From positions 1-16,867 of the forward strand of contig JBPOJA010000007.1 of assembly GCA_052034085.1 (NCBI GenBank): a DNA stretch of 16,867 nucleotides, written 5' to 3'. The number at the start of each line of letters is the position of its first letter. Position 1 is the stretch's first letter. Positions 1 to 7,405 of the stretch are shown here, piece by piece. The translations under genes were made by a program, and so were the position numbers. The notes beneath the pieces are model-generated. The model was given only the letters and a program-made list of their open reading frames with translations. It searched no databases and was not told where the DNA came from. This DNA comes from UBA1426 sp052034085 (GTDB taxonomy: Bacteria > Bacillota > Clostridia > Peptostreptococcales > Anaerovoracaceae).

Positions 1-33
1 TCTTGCATCGATTGTAGCAAGAAGATCGGAGAC

Positions 34-110
34 TGTACATTTCGTGGCGAGAAACTGTACACTTTGTGGCGGAAAACTGTATATTTCTAGTGGCGGAAAA
101 TTGTACACTT
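34..110. mobile_element. IS21-type terminal repeat array (element end or relic)
   Basis: Three 22-24 bp direct repeats start with TGTA at 34, 56 and 78 and share the core GTGGCGGAAAA. A partial fourth starts at 102 (TGTACACTT). Multiple direct repeats of this kind, with a TGTACA motif, are what I associate with IS21-family ends, where they bind the transposase. No istA or istB gene is inside the window, so the body would lie to the left, or only a relic remains. The array stops just where the homology of the neighbouring broken ATPase gene begins, which fits insertion into that gene. Family assignment is from memory of such repeats; which end it is cannot be told. Confidence 0.5.
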
Positions 111-111
111 T

Positions 112-492
112 ATTTTACCGTTTACAAAGATATTCGTCATTGAGGATTCTCCGGCCTGGAACCCGAACTTAAGATCTAAAACGGCAATAAGAACGACTGA
201 TACAAGGTATTTTGTGGATCCATCCATCGCAACCGCAGCACTGGGGCTTGGCCCGCAGGATTTAATCAATGATTTAAATACAATGGGACAGATGTTTGAA
301 AACTTATGCATTCGTGATTTGAGAGTATATGCGGAAGCCCTAGATGGAATGATTTATCATTTCAGGGAAAGTAGCGAGTTAGAATGTGATGCAGAGGCCG
401 ACCCGGACCCGATATCTTTAAAAGATTTGAGCTGGAACCAGGTAAAGGAATATTTCACAAAAAGACAAATGGAGATTTTGAATCAACTTTGA
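112..492 (+). pseudogene. DUF4143-type ATPase, C-terminal fragment (broken)
   Basis: An open frame runs from the repeat array with no proper start codon. It reads FVIEDSPAWNPNL, RYFVDPSIATAALGLGPQ, then MFENLCIRDLRVYAEAL, YHFRESSELECDA. This is the pattern of the DUF4143 domain at the C-terminus of AAA_14-type ATP-binding proteins, often fused to or grouped with toxin-antitoxin-like or orphan ATPases. The N-terminal ATPase half is missing upstream. After LECDA (about nt 393) the usual continuation (a nuclease-like IxIK strand) is replaced by an unrelated 32-residue tail ending at a stop at 490-492. A GTG at 214 could serve as a start, but there is no ribosome binding site before it. I read this as a gene decayed at both ends. 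Confidence 0.65.
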
Positions 493-504
493 TTTTTTAA
501 ATCT

Positions 505-705
505 TAAGCGATATGGCAAATGTGGAAATTATTCGGCTTACATTTTGACCTCAGATGAAGGCAAATCAACATTTTTCGGGGGATTTTGCCGCAAAACTCC
601 TGCAAACCCATGAATTGTTAAGCCGAAAAAATTTTCAAAGCCCTATTTCGCTTATGTTTCAGGAAAATGTAAGCTAATTTTATAAGGGAAGGGCCATATC
701 GCTTA
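505..705. repeat. Symmetric bipartite inverted repeat, MITE-like
   Basis: A perfect 13-bp inverted repeat (TAAGCGATATGGC at 505-517, its complement at 693-705) encloses a second perfect 11-bp inverted repeat (GCTTACATTTT at 536-546, its complement at 664-674). On both sides exactly 18 nt separate the outer and inner repeats. A further 9-bp complement links 532-540 to 619-627. No coding frame fits. The symmetry suggests the two ends of a small non-autonomous mobile element or a folded RNA; no clear target-site duplication is visible. Confidence 0.5.
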
Positions 706-806
706 CATCTGTGAAAGCCATTAAAAATTTTGCAGCCTTGTCCGAGCTTATAACGGCGTCAGTTAGGAAATACCAAAACCAGCTGGTTTCCCCGCCTCAA
801 AAATGG

Positions 807-821
807 TATAAATAATATAAT
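807..821 (+). promoter_or_regulatory. Candidate -10 region for the sufCB-like operon
   Basis: Two overlapping -10 candidates lie here: TATAAA at 807-812 and a perfect TATAAT at 816-821. Neither has a convincing -35 box at 16-18 bp. The position, 62-77 nt before the ATG at 884, suits a promoter for the Fe-S pair. Confidence 0.35.
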
Positions 822-883
822 CAAAAACAAAGAAATCTATTCAAAAATTCGTGCTTAGCTGTTCGGAAAGACAGGTGGAAATA

Positions 884-1642
884 ATGCTTGAACTTAAAAA
901 CGTAGGGCTCACGCTCTACAATGAAGAGGGAAAGGTAGAAATCCTGCGGGACATTAATCTGACTCTCGAGAAAAAGAAGATCTACGTAATCACGGGCCCC
1001 AACGGAGGCGGCAAAACCTCCCTGGCTAAAGCCATCATGGGGATTTATCCCGTAACCAAAGGTCAGATTCTTTTGGATGGACAGGATATTACGGATAAAA
1101 GCGTTACAGAAAGGGCCCGCCTGGGCATCGGCTACGCATTCCAGCAACCGCCCCGCTTCAAAGGGCTGACGGTCAGGGATATTCTCAAGCTTTCATCGGG
1201 AGCAGACGACCAGCCGGATCTTTGCGACCTATTATTTGACGTGGGCCTGTGTTCCCAGGATTATATAGACCGGGAAATCAACGAAAGCTTTTCCGGAGGC
1301 GAACTGAAGAGAATCGAAATCGCCAGCATTCTGGCTAGAAAACTGAAAGTTGCTGTTTTTGATGAACCCGAGGCCGGCATTGACCTCTGGAGTTTCCAGC
1401 GCCTGGCCGAAACTTTCGAAAGCCTGAATGCAAAATACGATACGAGCCTGGTTATAATTTCCCACCAGACCAGAATACTGGAGCTTGCCCATCAGGTCCT
1501 GGTGGTGGCCGACGGCGGCATAAAAGAAATAACCAGCCAGGAAAAGTTCCTGGAGGGAATCAGATTGTTTGACTCAATCTGCAGATGCAGGAAAAATTGC
1601 GGTGATGTGGGAGGTAAGGCAGATGCTGACTGCGACAGATAA
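884..1642 (+). CDS. sufC: SufC-like Fe-S assembly ATPase
   Basis: This 252-residue ABC ATPase would power Fe-S cluster assembly on a SufB-type scaffold in the cytosol. Visible motifs are Walker A GPNGGGKTS (38-46), a Q-loop (Q87/Q88), signature FSGGE (136-140), Walker B ending FDEPEAGID (D160, E161) and the H-loop H194; there are no membrane segments. The spacing after the signature and the sequence SGGELKRIEIASIL are typical of SufC rather than of transporters. ATG 884 was chosen because AGGTGGA lies just upstream; an in-frame GTG at 851 has no ribosome binding site. The C-terminal tail is unusual, with a C-x-C-x3-C cluster (C233, C235, C239) plus C250. The last 20 nt overlap the following scaffold gene, implying coupled translation. 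In minimal two-gene systems this protein is also called SmsC. Confidence 0.88.
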   Translation: MLELKNVGLTLYNEEGKVEILRDINLTLEKKKIYVITGPNGGGKTSLAKAIMGIYPVTKGQILLDGQDITDKSVTERARLGIGYAFQQPPRFKGLTVRDILKLSSGADDQPDLCDLLFDVGLCSQDYIDREINESFSGGELKRIEIASILARKLKVAVFDEPEAGIDLWSFQRLAETFESLNAKYDTSLVIISHQTRILELAHQVLVVADGGIKEITSQEKFLEGIRLFDSICRCRKNCGDVGGKADADCDR

Positions 1643-2540
1643 AAAAATCTTGGCTGAGGTTGCCGATTTGCATGGTCTTCCTGCCGGAGCCTTCAATATA
1701 AGGCGTAACGGCCAGGGAATCAGCCGCAACACCACGGAAAACATCAACATAGTCACTAAGCAGGACAAACCGGGCATTGATATAATCATCAAACCCGGTA
1801 CGAAAGGCGAAAGCGTCCATATTCCGGTTATCCTTTCTGAAGGCATGGAAGACCTGGTCTACAACACCTTCGAAGTGGGGGAGGGCTCGGATGTGGTCAT
1901 TGTGGCAGGCTGCGGCATACACAATACCAGCGGAAACGAGGCCCGCCATGACGGGATTCACGAGTTTTTTGTACGCAAAAACGCCAAAATGAAATACGTG
2001 GAAAAGCATTACGGCGAAGGAAACGGCAAAGGCGAAAGGGTGCTCAATCCCAAAACCATCATCGAAGTTTTCGAGGGCGGCACGGCGGAACTGGAAATGG
2101 TCCAGATTAAAGGTGTGGACCATACGGTTCGCGACACCGAGGTTGTCCTGCATAAAAACGCCCGCCTTGTGGTCACGGAAAAACTGCTGACGGATTCGGA
2201 TCAGACCGCCGAATCCAACATTACTGTGGAGCTGAAGGGCGACAATTCCACTGCCCAGATTCTTTCCCGGTCAGTGGCCCAAAACGATTCAAAGCAGGTG
2301 TTCCACCTGAATCTGCGGGGCTACGCAGACTGCAGGGGACATATTCAGTGCGATTCCATAATCATGGACAATGCACAGGTTTCTTCCATACCTGAGATTA
2401 CGGCATATCATTCGGATGCCCAGCTGGTCCACGAGGCAGCAATAGGAAAGATAGCATCGGAGCAGCTGACCAAGCTTATGACCCTGGGACTGACTGAAAA
2501 GGAAGCCGAGGATACGATATTGCAGGGATTTTTAAAATGA
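1623..2540 (+). CDS. sufB: SufB/SufD-like Fe-S scaffold protein (SmsB type)
   Basis: This 305-residue protein is the partner of the upstream SufC-like ATPase and the probable scaffold for cluster assembly. It is shorter than classical SufB (about 470-500 residues) and SufD (about 420). The frame has the SufBD core: a beta-helix-like middle, the motif QCDSII (C243), PEITAYHSDAQLVHEA (H270, E271), and the closing QLTKLMTLGLTEKEAE segment. By eye, the position of the E. coli SufB active-site cysteine C405 is not a cysteine here; C237 and C243 lie nearby. The start is ATG 1623 with GGAGGT 7 nt upstream, which overlaps the end of the ATPase gene by 20 nt. No SufD, SufS, SufU or SufE follows, matching the minimal SufB-SufC (SMS) arrangement known in anaerobes. 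A REP-type palindrome follows the stop closely and may end transcription. Confidence 0.85.
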   Translation: MLTATDKKILAEVADLHGLPAGAFNIRRNGQGISRNTTENINIVTKQDKPGIDIIIKPGTKGESVHIPVILSEGMEDLVYNTFEVGEGSDVVIVAGCGIHNTSGNEARHDGIHEFFVRKNAKMKYVEKHYGEGNGKGERVLNPKTIIEVFEGGTAELEMVQIKGVDHTVRDTEVVLHKNARLVVTEKLLTDSDQTAESNITVELKGDNSTAQILSRSVAQNDSKQVFHLNLRGYADCRGHIQCDSIIMDNAQVSSIPEITAYHSDAQLVHEAAIGKIASEQLTKLMTLGLTEKEAEDTILQGFLK

Positions 2541-2548
2541 TGACAGGG

Positions 2549-2614
2549 GATGACAGGGGGACAGCCCTTTTGTCATCTTTTAAAATGTGACAAAAGGGCT
2601 GTCCCCCTGTCATC
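2549..2614. repeat. REP-type palindrome, 27-bp perfect arms
   Basis: The arms 2549-2575 and 2588-2614 are perfect reverse complements built on TGACAGGGGGACAGCCC...TTTTGTCA, with a 12-nt loop centred on TTTTAAAA. A further copy of the left-arm start (TGACAGGGG) precedes it at 2541. The GGGGACAG-type hairpin is the pattern of REP-like sequences mobilised by Y1 (RAYT) transposases in Clostridia; no such transposase gene is in the window. Related partial copies occur at 16821-16863. It lies 8 nt after the scaffold stop and ends 7 nt before the next start codon, so as RNA it could act as a terminator or mask translation initiation. Confidence 0.8.
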
Positions 2615-2621
2615 TTGCCAC

Positions 2622-4526
2622 ATGAACATGAATAATACAAAATACGGCTTTATAAAACCTGCAGTGGATGCTCACACCATGGGAATTGTTTCCGTGGCGG
2701 AGCTTCTACGTGACTGCGGTTACGAAGTGCTGATTGCCGATGACCCGGTTGCCGGGGCCATGAACGATTACCGGCATGAACTTCGCCGCAGGCTTGTGGT
2801 TGACTGGATTGCAGAAAATGAGATTGAGCGACTGGGGATCAGCTACAGGCTTGACCGCCACGATGCTGTGAACATGGTGGGTTTTCTTATCGAAGAGCTG
2901 AAAAAAGCAGGACTTCTGAAATATCAGGGCGGCAGGATTGACTCGATTTTCTTCGGCGGCCTGCCGGATACATGTGAATTAATTAACAAAGAGTTCAAAG
3001 GGCTGGTTGAAACCTTCATAGGAGGCGAATCCGCAACAGAGACCCTGTTAAAACTTGGAGTTCCGCCTGAGAAAATTCCACCTGACCTGAAGGAAAGCAG
3101 CAGGTATGACAACAGCCTCCTGACATTCGGCAGAGAAATTATCAAAGCCGGGGAATACACCGGGTTTAAGCCTGCCCAAAGACCTGCTTATCCCGAATAC
3201 GGAACCACGAAGGACACCGTCTTAAAACGCTTTGAAGCCGGCATGAGACGGCATCCTTTTTTGCCTTTGATCCGGGCTCATGTGGGGCCGTATTCCTCCG
3301 AAGCAACCAGAACCGAATCCATAAATGAATTTGTCGGCTGGGCAAAAAACCTGGCTGAATCCGGCTGGCTGGACATTCTGTCCATAGGAAGTTCCCAGCT
3401 TACCCAGTCAAACTTCGGTGAAGATTGGGAAGACAGGCCAAACGGAGGGGGAGTTCCCGTCAATTCGCCGGAAGAATACCGTATGATATGGGAAGCGGCC
3501 AGACCCTTGCTGGTCAGAACCTATGCCGGCACGAAAAACATTCCCGCCCTCGCCCGCATGCACGAGGAAACCCTGAACATCTGCTGGCACGCCATGTCGC
3601 TATGGTGGTTCAACCGGCTGGATGAGAGGGGGCCATATGACCTTCTCACAAGTTTGAGACAGCAATTTGAGGCCATCAGATACATTGCGGAAACCGGCAA
3701 ACCCTTTGAGGCCAATGTATCCCACCATTTTGCCTTCAGGGGCGCTGATGATGTTACATACATAGTGTCTGCCTGTCTGGCGGCAAAGCTGGCAAAGAAG
3801 CTGGGGATTAAAACTTTCATCCTGCAGAACATGCTCAACACCCCAAGAACTACCTGGGGAGTGCAGGATCTTGCCAAATCCCGGGCCATGCTGCAGCTTG
3901 TGAAAAGTCTTGAGGACAGCAGCTTCAAAGTCCTGCTCCAGCCCAGAGCCGGCCTCGATTATTTCAGGCCTGACTTAAATGACGCAAAGGCGCAGCTGGC
4001 TGCGGTAACCGCTCTGATGGACGACATCGATCCCCACAACGAACTGAGTCCGCCCATTATTCATGTGGTCAGCTTTTCAGAAGCTCTTCAACTGGCCACT
4101 CCCGAAATTATAAACGAGAGCATACAGATTACCCTTCATTCACTGCGCAAATACCGTGAGCTCAGGAAAAAAGGCGATGTGGAGGACATGTCCCAAAATA
4201 TCGATGTGAGCGAAAGGCAGGCTGACCTGTACTCATCAGCCCTTAAAGTCATTTCCGCCATCGAAGAGAGCATCGACAACGTATATACCCCTGAGGGCTT
4301 CTATAAAATATTTGCCTCAGGCTTTCTGCCTGTGCCCTATCTCTGGGGCGAAACTGAAGAATTTCAGCATGCAAAGAACTGGAAAACAAAGCCCGTCAGG
4401 GGCGGAATAAAGATAGTTGATTCGGAAAACAAGGTCATAAAGACAGACCGGATGATAGAGGTTGTAAAGGCAAATCTGCAGGAGTTTCCTTTCGGCCGGC
4501 TGTCATCCGATATAGCTTTGAAATGA
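2622..4526 (+). CDS. Cobalamin-binding mutase-like protein
   Basis: The 634-residue product appears to join an N-terminal B12-binding Rossmann domain to a TIM-barrel-like domain. The B12 signature D-x-H-x-x-G is complete (D16, H18, G21), H18 being the expected lower axial cobalt ligand. A GISYRLD segment (72-78), FFGGLPD (110-116) and FIGGE (about 132-136) occupy the places of the usual SxL and GG motifs. Residues about 210-490 (RAHVGPYSSEATR, ANVSHHFAFRGADD) resemble the barrel of glutamate mutase epsilon, so the whole looks like a MutS-MutE style fusion; that is inference. There is no radical SAM CxxxCxxC motif. The frame is open from an ATG at 2550 inside the palindrome, but homology-like sequence begins only after 2622. 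Neither start has a good ribosome binding site. It overlaps the downstream decarboxylase frame, which suggests a shared pathway. Substrate unknown. Confidence 0.6.
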   Translation: MNMNNTKYGFIKPAVDAHTMGIVSVAELLRDCGYEVLIADDPVAGAMNDYRHELRRRLVVDWIAENEIERLGISYRLDRHDAVNMVGFLIEELKKAGLLKYQGGRIDSIFFGGLPDTCELINKEFKGLVETFIGGESATETLLKLGVPPEKIPPDLKESSRYDNSLLTFGREIIKAGEYTGFKPAQRPAYPEYGTTKDTVLKRFEAGMRRHPFLPLIRAHVGPYSSEATRTESINEFVGWAKNLAESGWLDILSIGSSQLTQSNFGEDWEDRPNGGGVPVNSPEEYRMIWEAARPLLVRTYAGTKNIPALARMHEETLNICWHAMSLWWFNRLDERGPYDLLTSLRQQFEAIRYIAETGKPFEANVSHHFAFRGADDVTYIVSACLAAKLAKKLGIKTFILQNMLNTPRTTWGVQDLAKSRAMLQLVKSLEDSSFKVLLQPRAGLDYFRPDLNDAKAQLAAVTALMDDIDPHNELSPPIIHVVSFSEALQLATPEIINESIQITLHSLRKYRELRKKGDVEDMSQNIDVSERQADLYSSALKVISAIEESIDNVYTPEGFYKIFASGFLPVPYLWGETEEFQHAKNWKTKPVRGGIKIVDSENKVIKTDRMIEVVKANLQEFPFGRLSSDIALK

Positions 4527-4540
4527 AGAAAGGAAGCAAC

Positions 4541-5974
4541 ATGGCTGATTACGCACCAATTAAAGATTTTCTGGTCGAACATGCAAGGAAGGGGGCCATT
4601 TCCTTTCACATGCCGGGCCACAAGGGTTCGGCCCTATACCGGAGATTTGAATATGACGATTTCATCGAAAGGATTATGGACTGCGACATTACCGAAATAG
4701 CCGGGGCCGACAACCTTTTTCAGGCTGAGGGCATACTAAAGGAATGCCAGGATATCTATGCCAATCTATATGATGTGGACAGGTCCTATCTGCTTATAAA
4801 TGGAACCAGCGGCGGCATTATTGCCGCCATTCTGGCTGCCGTTCCCAGGGGCAGGAAGCTGATTATGGCCAGAAACAGCCATAAGTCGGTGTTTAATGCC
4901 ATGGCTCTGGCAGATGCAAAACCCGTTTACGCATACCCGGAGATTGTGCCGGAGTTTGGGATTTCCGGGGCGATTTCACCAGGAGAAATAGAAATGCTGC
5001 TGGATGAAAATCCCGAGGCTGAGGCGGTGATTTTGCCCAGTCCCAACTATTACGGCATATGCTCTGACGTGGAAGCTATCGCAGAAGTCGTTCACAGTCA
5101 TGGAAAGGTTCTCATTGTGGACCAGGCCCATGGGGCACATTTAAAGATGTTCAGCAGGTTCGGAGTTTCGGGCTTTCCCAAATCAGCTGAGGAGTGCGGT
5201 GCCGATATAGTAATCAACAGTATTCACAAGACCATGGCCTCCTTCACCCAGAGTGCGGTTCTGAACTTAAACTCCGACAGGGTTTCCCACTATGTGCTTG
5301 AAGACAAGCTGCAGTGCATTGAGAGCACAAGCCCTTCTTATATTCTCATGGCGTCTTTGGACATAAACGCTCAGCTCATGAACAGGCACGGCGAAACTCT
5401 GATGAGGGAATGGGCTGACAACCTCAACGTATTTTATGATCACGCCCATGAAATAGAGCATTTAGATTATATAGGCAAGCTGCCCGGCATGGACTGGACC
5501 AAGATCAATGTCAGTTTTGCAAGGCTGGGGATTTCCGGTGCAGAGCTTGAGGCGTTGCTGATGAAAGAGAATATTTTCAGCGAGCTTTACACGGGAAACC
5601 TGCTCATGTGCATGACCGGTGTTGGAAACACGAAAGAGCATATCGAAGCCCTGGTAAATGCCCTGAAAAATATTTCCCGGTCAGGCTTAAAACCTGTTGA
5701 TTTAGCCGGAATAAAAGAAGAAGGGGCTTCCGCTGCCTACAGACGGGCTGAGATATTTGACATTCCCAAAAACAAAGTCAGGGTACCGCTGACGGAAGCT
5801 GAAGGACTGATATGCGCCGGCAGCCTGATTCCCTATCCACCGGGGATTCCTCTGGTCTGTCCCGGTGAAAAATATGAAAAAGATATACTTGAGCAGCTGA
5901 AAAAACTCAGGGAGGAGGGAGCAAAAGTTATTGGCATTGATGACAGCGGGAAGGTTCTCGCCGGCAAAAGTTAG
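4541..5974 (+). CDS. Orn/Lys/Arg decarboxylase-family PLP enzyme
   Basis: This 477-residue protein belongs to the fold-type I ornithine/lysine/arginine decarboxylase group, close in size to short Bacillus YaaO/SpeA-type members. It has FHMPGHKGS near the N-terminus, the cofactor-site D194-x-A-H197, and the Schiff-base lysine K230 in NSIHKTMASFTQSAVL. The C-terminal PYPPGIPLVCPGE segment is also typical. The expected reaction is decarboxylation of a basic amino acid to a diamine in the cytosol, but the family has members of unknown specificity. ATG 4541 has AAAGGAAG 5 nt upstream; an in-frame ATG at 4523 overlaps the previous stop (ATGA) and has no good site. The ribosome binding site lies right across the end of the B12-protein gene, so the two are probably co-translated. 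Confidence 0.8.
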   Translation: MADYAPIKDFLVEHARKGAISFHMPGHKGSALYRRFEYDDFIERIMDCDITEIAGADNLFQAEGILKECQDIYANLYDVDRSYLLINGTSGGIIAAILAAVPRGRKLIMARNSHKSVFNAMALADAKPVYAYPEIVPEFGISGAISPGEIEMLLDENPEAEAVILPSPNYYGICSDVEAIAEVVHSHGKVLIVDQAHGAHLKMFSRFGVSGFPKSAEECGADIVINSIHKTMASFTQSAVLNLNSDRVSHYVLEDKLQCIESTSPSYILMASLDINAQLMNRHGETLMREWADNLNVFYDHAHEIEHLDYIGKLPGMDWTKINVSFARLGISGAELEALLMKENIFSELYTGNLLMCMTGVGNTKEHIEALVNALKNISRSGLKPVDLAGIKEEGASAAYRRAEIFDIPKNKVRVPLTEAEGLICAGSLIPYPPGIPLVCPGEKYEKDILEQLKKLREEGAKVIGIDDSGKVLAGKS

Positions 5975-6032
5975 CAAGGACTCATGATGCAAAAATGAGC
6001 AGATTATCATCAATTTCAAAGGAGGAAAAGAA

Positions 6033-6527
6033 ATGAAAAAATATTTTTTGGTGCTTTTAGTTCTGGCCATGGTTTTGAGTGTAAGCGCCTGTGGAGGAGA
6101 TTCCGGGAGTGGAGGCGGCGGAGGAAAATCCAAAAAAATGGTCATGTTCGAAATACGCAATGAAAGCGGGGCTCCCATGGTTATCGACATCAGCACTGAT
6201 ATCAGTTCATTTGAAGATCTGGATGCCCTGGATGCCGAAGACTTTACCGTGGGAACAGGCGTCATCAGTTCTGTCAGCGAGGATGTGGATAACTTTGCAA
6301 GTTACGGATGGTCCATCACCGAAACATCTCCCTCAACTTATGAAATAACCAGATACATTGCAGCCGGCCCTGTGCCTGAAGGCGAGGAATATCTGTACCT
6401 GGGAGAGTCATGGAGACAGCTTTATCCTGATGCCACGGGAAAAGTCTATACCGTCACGATAAAAGGGAAATACAACGAACTTGCCGTTGTGGAGTGGGAT
6501 GGTTCGGGATTTACACAGACACAATAG
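6033..6527 (+). CDS. Small secreted lipoprotein, function unknown
   Basis: The 164-residue product starts with a charged MKKY, a hydrophobic stretch and the lipobox VSAC (C20), followed by a Gly/Ser-rich linker and an acidic beta-rich domain. It should be lipid-anchored on the outer face of the membrane. The ribosome binding site is excellent (AAAGGAGG, 7 nt before ATG). I do not recognise the mature domain. It lies 58 nt after the decarboxylase gene and may be transcribed with it. Its stop codon sits in the loop of a terminator-like hairpin. Confidence 0.8.
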   Translation: MKKYFLVLLVLAMVLSVSACGGDSGSGGGGGKSKKMVMFEIRNESGAPMVIDISTDISSFEDLDALDAEDFTVGTGVISSVSEDVDNFASYGWSITETSPSTYEITRYIAAGPVPEGEEYLYLGESWRQLYPDATGKVYTVTIKGKYNELAVVEWDGSGFTQTQ

Positions 6528-6534
6528 TCTGTGT
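6513..6534. terminator. Hairpin between convergent genes
   Basis: Stem ACACAGAC (6513-6520) pairs with GTCTGTGT (6527-6534) around a 6-nt loop. It lies at the end of the lipoprotein gene and 13 nt beyond the end of the facing methyltransferase gene. The downstream T run is short (GATTTT), so termination strength is uncertain. Confidence 0.45.
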
Positions 6535-6546
6535 GATTTTCAGAAA

Positions 6547-7230
6547 CTATAAGATTATGCTGACTGCAATTCCGTCGCCCACAGGCAGGATTGCAGTCTT
6601 TATGTTCGGGTCAGTTGTGATGTGGCTAATGAAAGCCCGCATCCGGCCGGCTATGGTTTTGTTCCTCGGGTGGTCCAAAATTTTGTCTGATATGGTCATC
6701 CCTTTAAAGAAAATATTGTCCGCAACTATAATGGCGCCCGGCCTGCACAGGCCGATGCAGCCATCCCAGATCTCTTTGTAATGATTTGTTGCACCGTCTA
6801 TGAATACAAAGTCAAAGGCCGGCAACAAACAGGATTCCTTTTCTTCTGCCAGAAGTTTCAGGCTTTCCCTGGCGTCTCCATGAAGCATTCTTATCCGTTC
6901 GCCTGCGCCGGATTTTTCGAAATTCTGCCTGGCTATGCCGCATAACCGCTCCTGGATTTCCAGGGTGGTCACATGTGTTTTTTCATCTGCCATTGCAAAA
7001 AGAAGGGCTGAATATCCCACTGCCGTTCCTATTTCGAGGATCTGGCAGGGTCTGTTCATTTCCTGCAGCAACAGCAGAAATGATTCGGTTTCCCGCTGTA
7101 TGATGGGAATGTTTTCAGCCTCAGCTTCTTCCCGCATGCGGTCCAAAAACGGGTTATGAGGCTGGTAAAATCCTTCTAAATATCCCGTTATTTCTTCTTT
7201 CGTTATTTTTATATCATTCATTATTTTCAC
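6547..7230 (-). CDS. trmR: TrmR-like tRNA uridine O-methyltransferase
   Basis: A 227-residue SAM-dependent methyltransferase of the catechol-type family (Methyltransf_3). Motif I is LEIGTAVGYSALLF (E66, G68, G72), the ribose-binding acidic residue is E91, and D145 (FVFIDGA) with D171-N172 are the expected metal ligands. Size and sequence best match bacterial TrmR (YrrM), which methylates 5-hydroxyuridine at the tRNA wobble position; a small-molecule O-methyltransferase is the alternative. The start is GTG at 7230, because GGAGG lies 8 nt upstream of it while the ATG three codons later is 17 nt away. It is a single gene, convergent with the lipoprotein and divergent from the HD gene. Confidence 0.75.
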   Translation of the reverse strand: MKIMNDIKITKEEITGYLEGFYQPHNPFLDRMREEAEAENIPIIQRETESFLLLLQEMNRPCQILEIGTAVGYSALLFAMADEKTHVTTLEIQERLCGIARQNFEKSGAGERIRMLHGDARESLKLLAEEKESCLLPAFDFVFIDGATNHYKEIWDGCIGLCRPGAIIVADNIFFKGMTISDKILDHPRNKTIAGRMRAFISHITTDPNIKTAILPVGDGIAVSIIL

Positions 7231-7253
7231 GCTTTCTTCCTCCGTTTCACATT

Positions 7254-7262
7254 ACTATAACA
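7254..7262 (-). promoter_or_regulatory. Extended -10 promoter for the methyltransferase
   Basis: Read on the minus strand, TGTTATAGT matches the extended -10 form TGnTATAAT with one mismatch. It would start transcription about 7 nt downstream, just before the GGAGG at 7239-7243. No -35 at normal spacing is evident. Confidence 0.4.
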
Positions 7263-7311
7263 TGCAATTATGGCGGGATGTGACAAAACCTGTCGTTAAT
7301 AAGGGCAATTA

Positions 7312-7340
7312 TTGTTACTTTTCAGCCCCTGTGTTATCAT
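7312..7340 (+). promoter_or_regulatory. Sigma-A-type promoter of the HD/MBL operon
   Basis: TTGTTA (7312-7317), a 17-bp spacer and TATCAT (7335-7340) preceded by TGT form an extended -10 promoter. It gives a leader of about 60 nt before the ATG at 7406. It is divergent from the methyltransferase promoter. Confidence 0.5.
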
Positions 7341-7405
7341 TATCATCATATATCAGCCGTATTTTGATGACATCCCGGAACCGGAAAATGAAAGGAATTT
7401 GAGAA

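Larger units (their letters stand above)
493..883. other. Gene-free region upstream of the Fe-S genes
   Basis: This AT-rich stretch of about 390 bp contains no credible coding frame on either strand. It holds the inverted-repeat structure at 505-705 and, at its right end, the likely promoter region of the downstream Fe-S pair. I see no recognisable regulator gene such as an Rrf2/IscR family member. Confidence 0.6.

Noticed and set aside
34..110. CRISPR array
   Set aside because: The repeats are adjacent without unique spacers of constant length, and no cas gene is present.
1560..2153. 197-residue minus-strand open frame
   Set aside because: It lies wholly antisense to the SufB-like gene end and SufC tail, has no family-like sequence and is a shadow of their codon pattern.
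2550..2621. N-terminal extension of the B12 protein through the palindrome
   Set aside because: The encoded residues come from the repeat itself and the B12-domain pattern begins after 2622; kept only as an open question.
5702..6265. 187-residue minus-strand open frame
   Set aside because: Antisense to the decarboxylase end and the lipoprotein; its proline run mirrors the Gly-rich linker of the lipoprotein.
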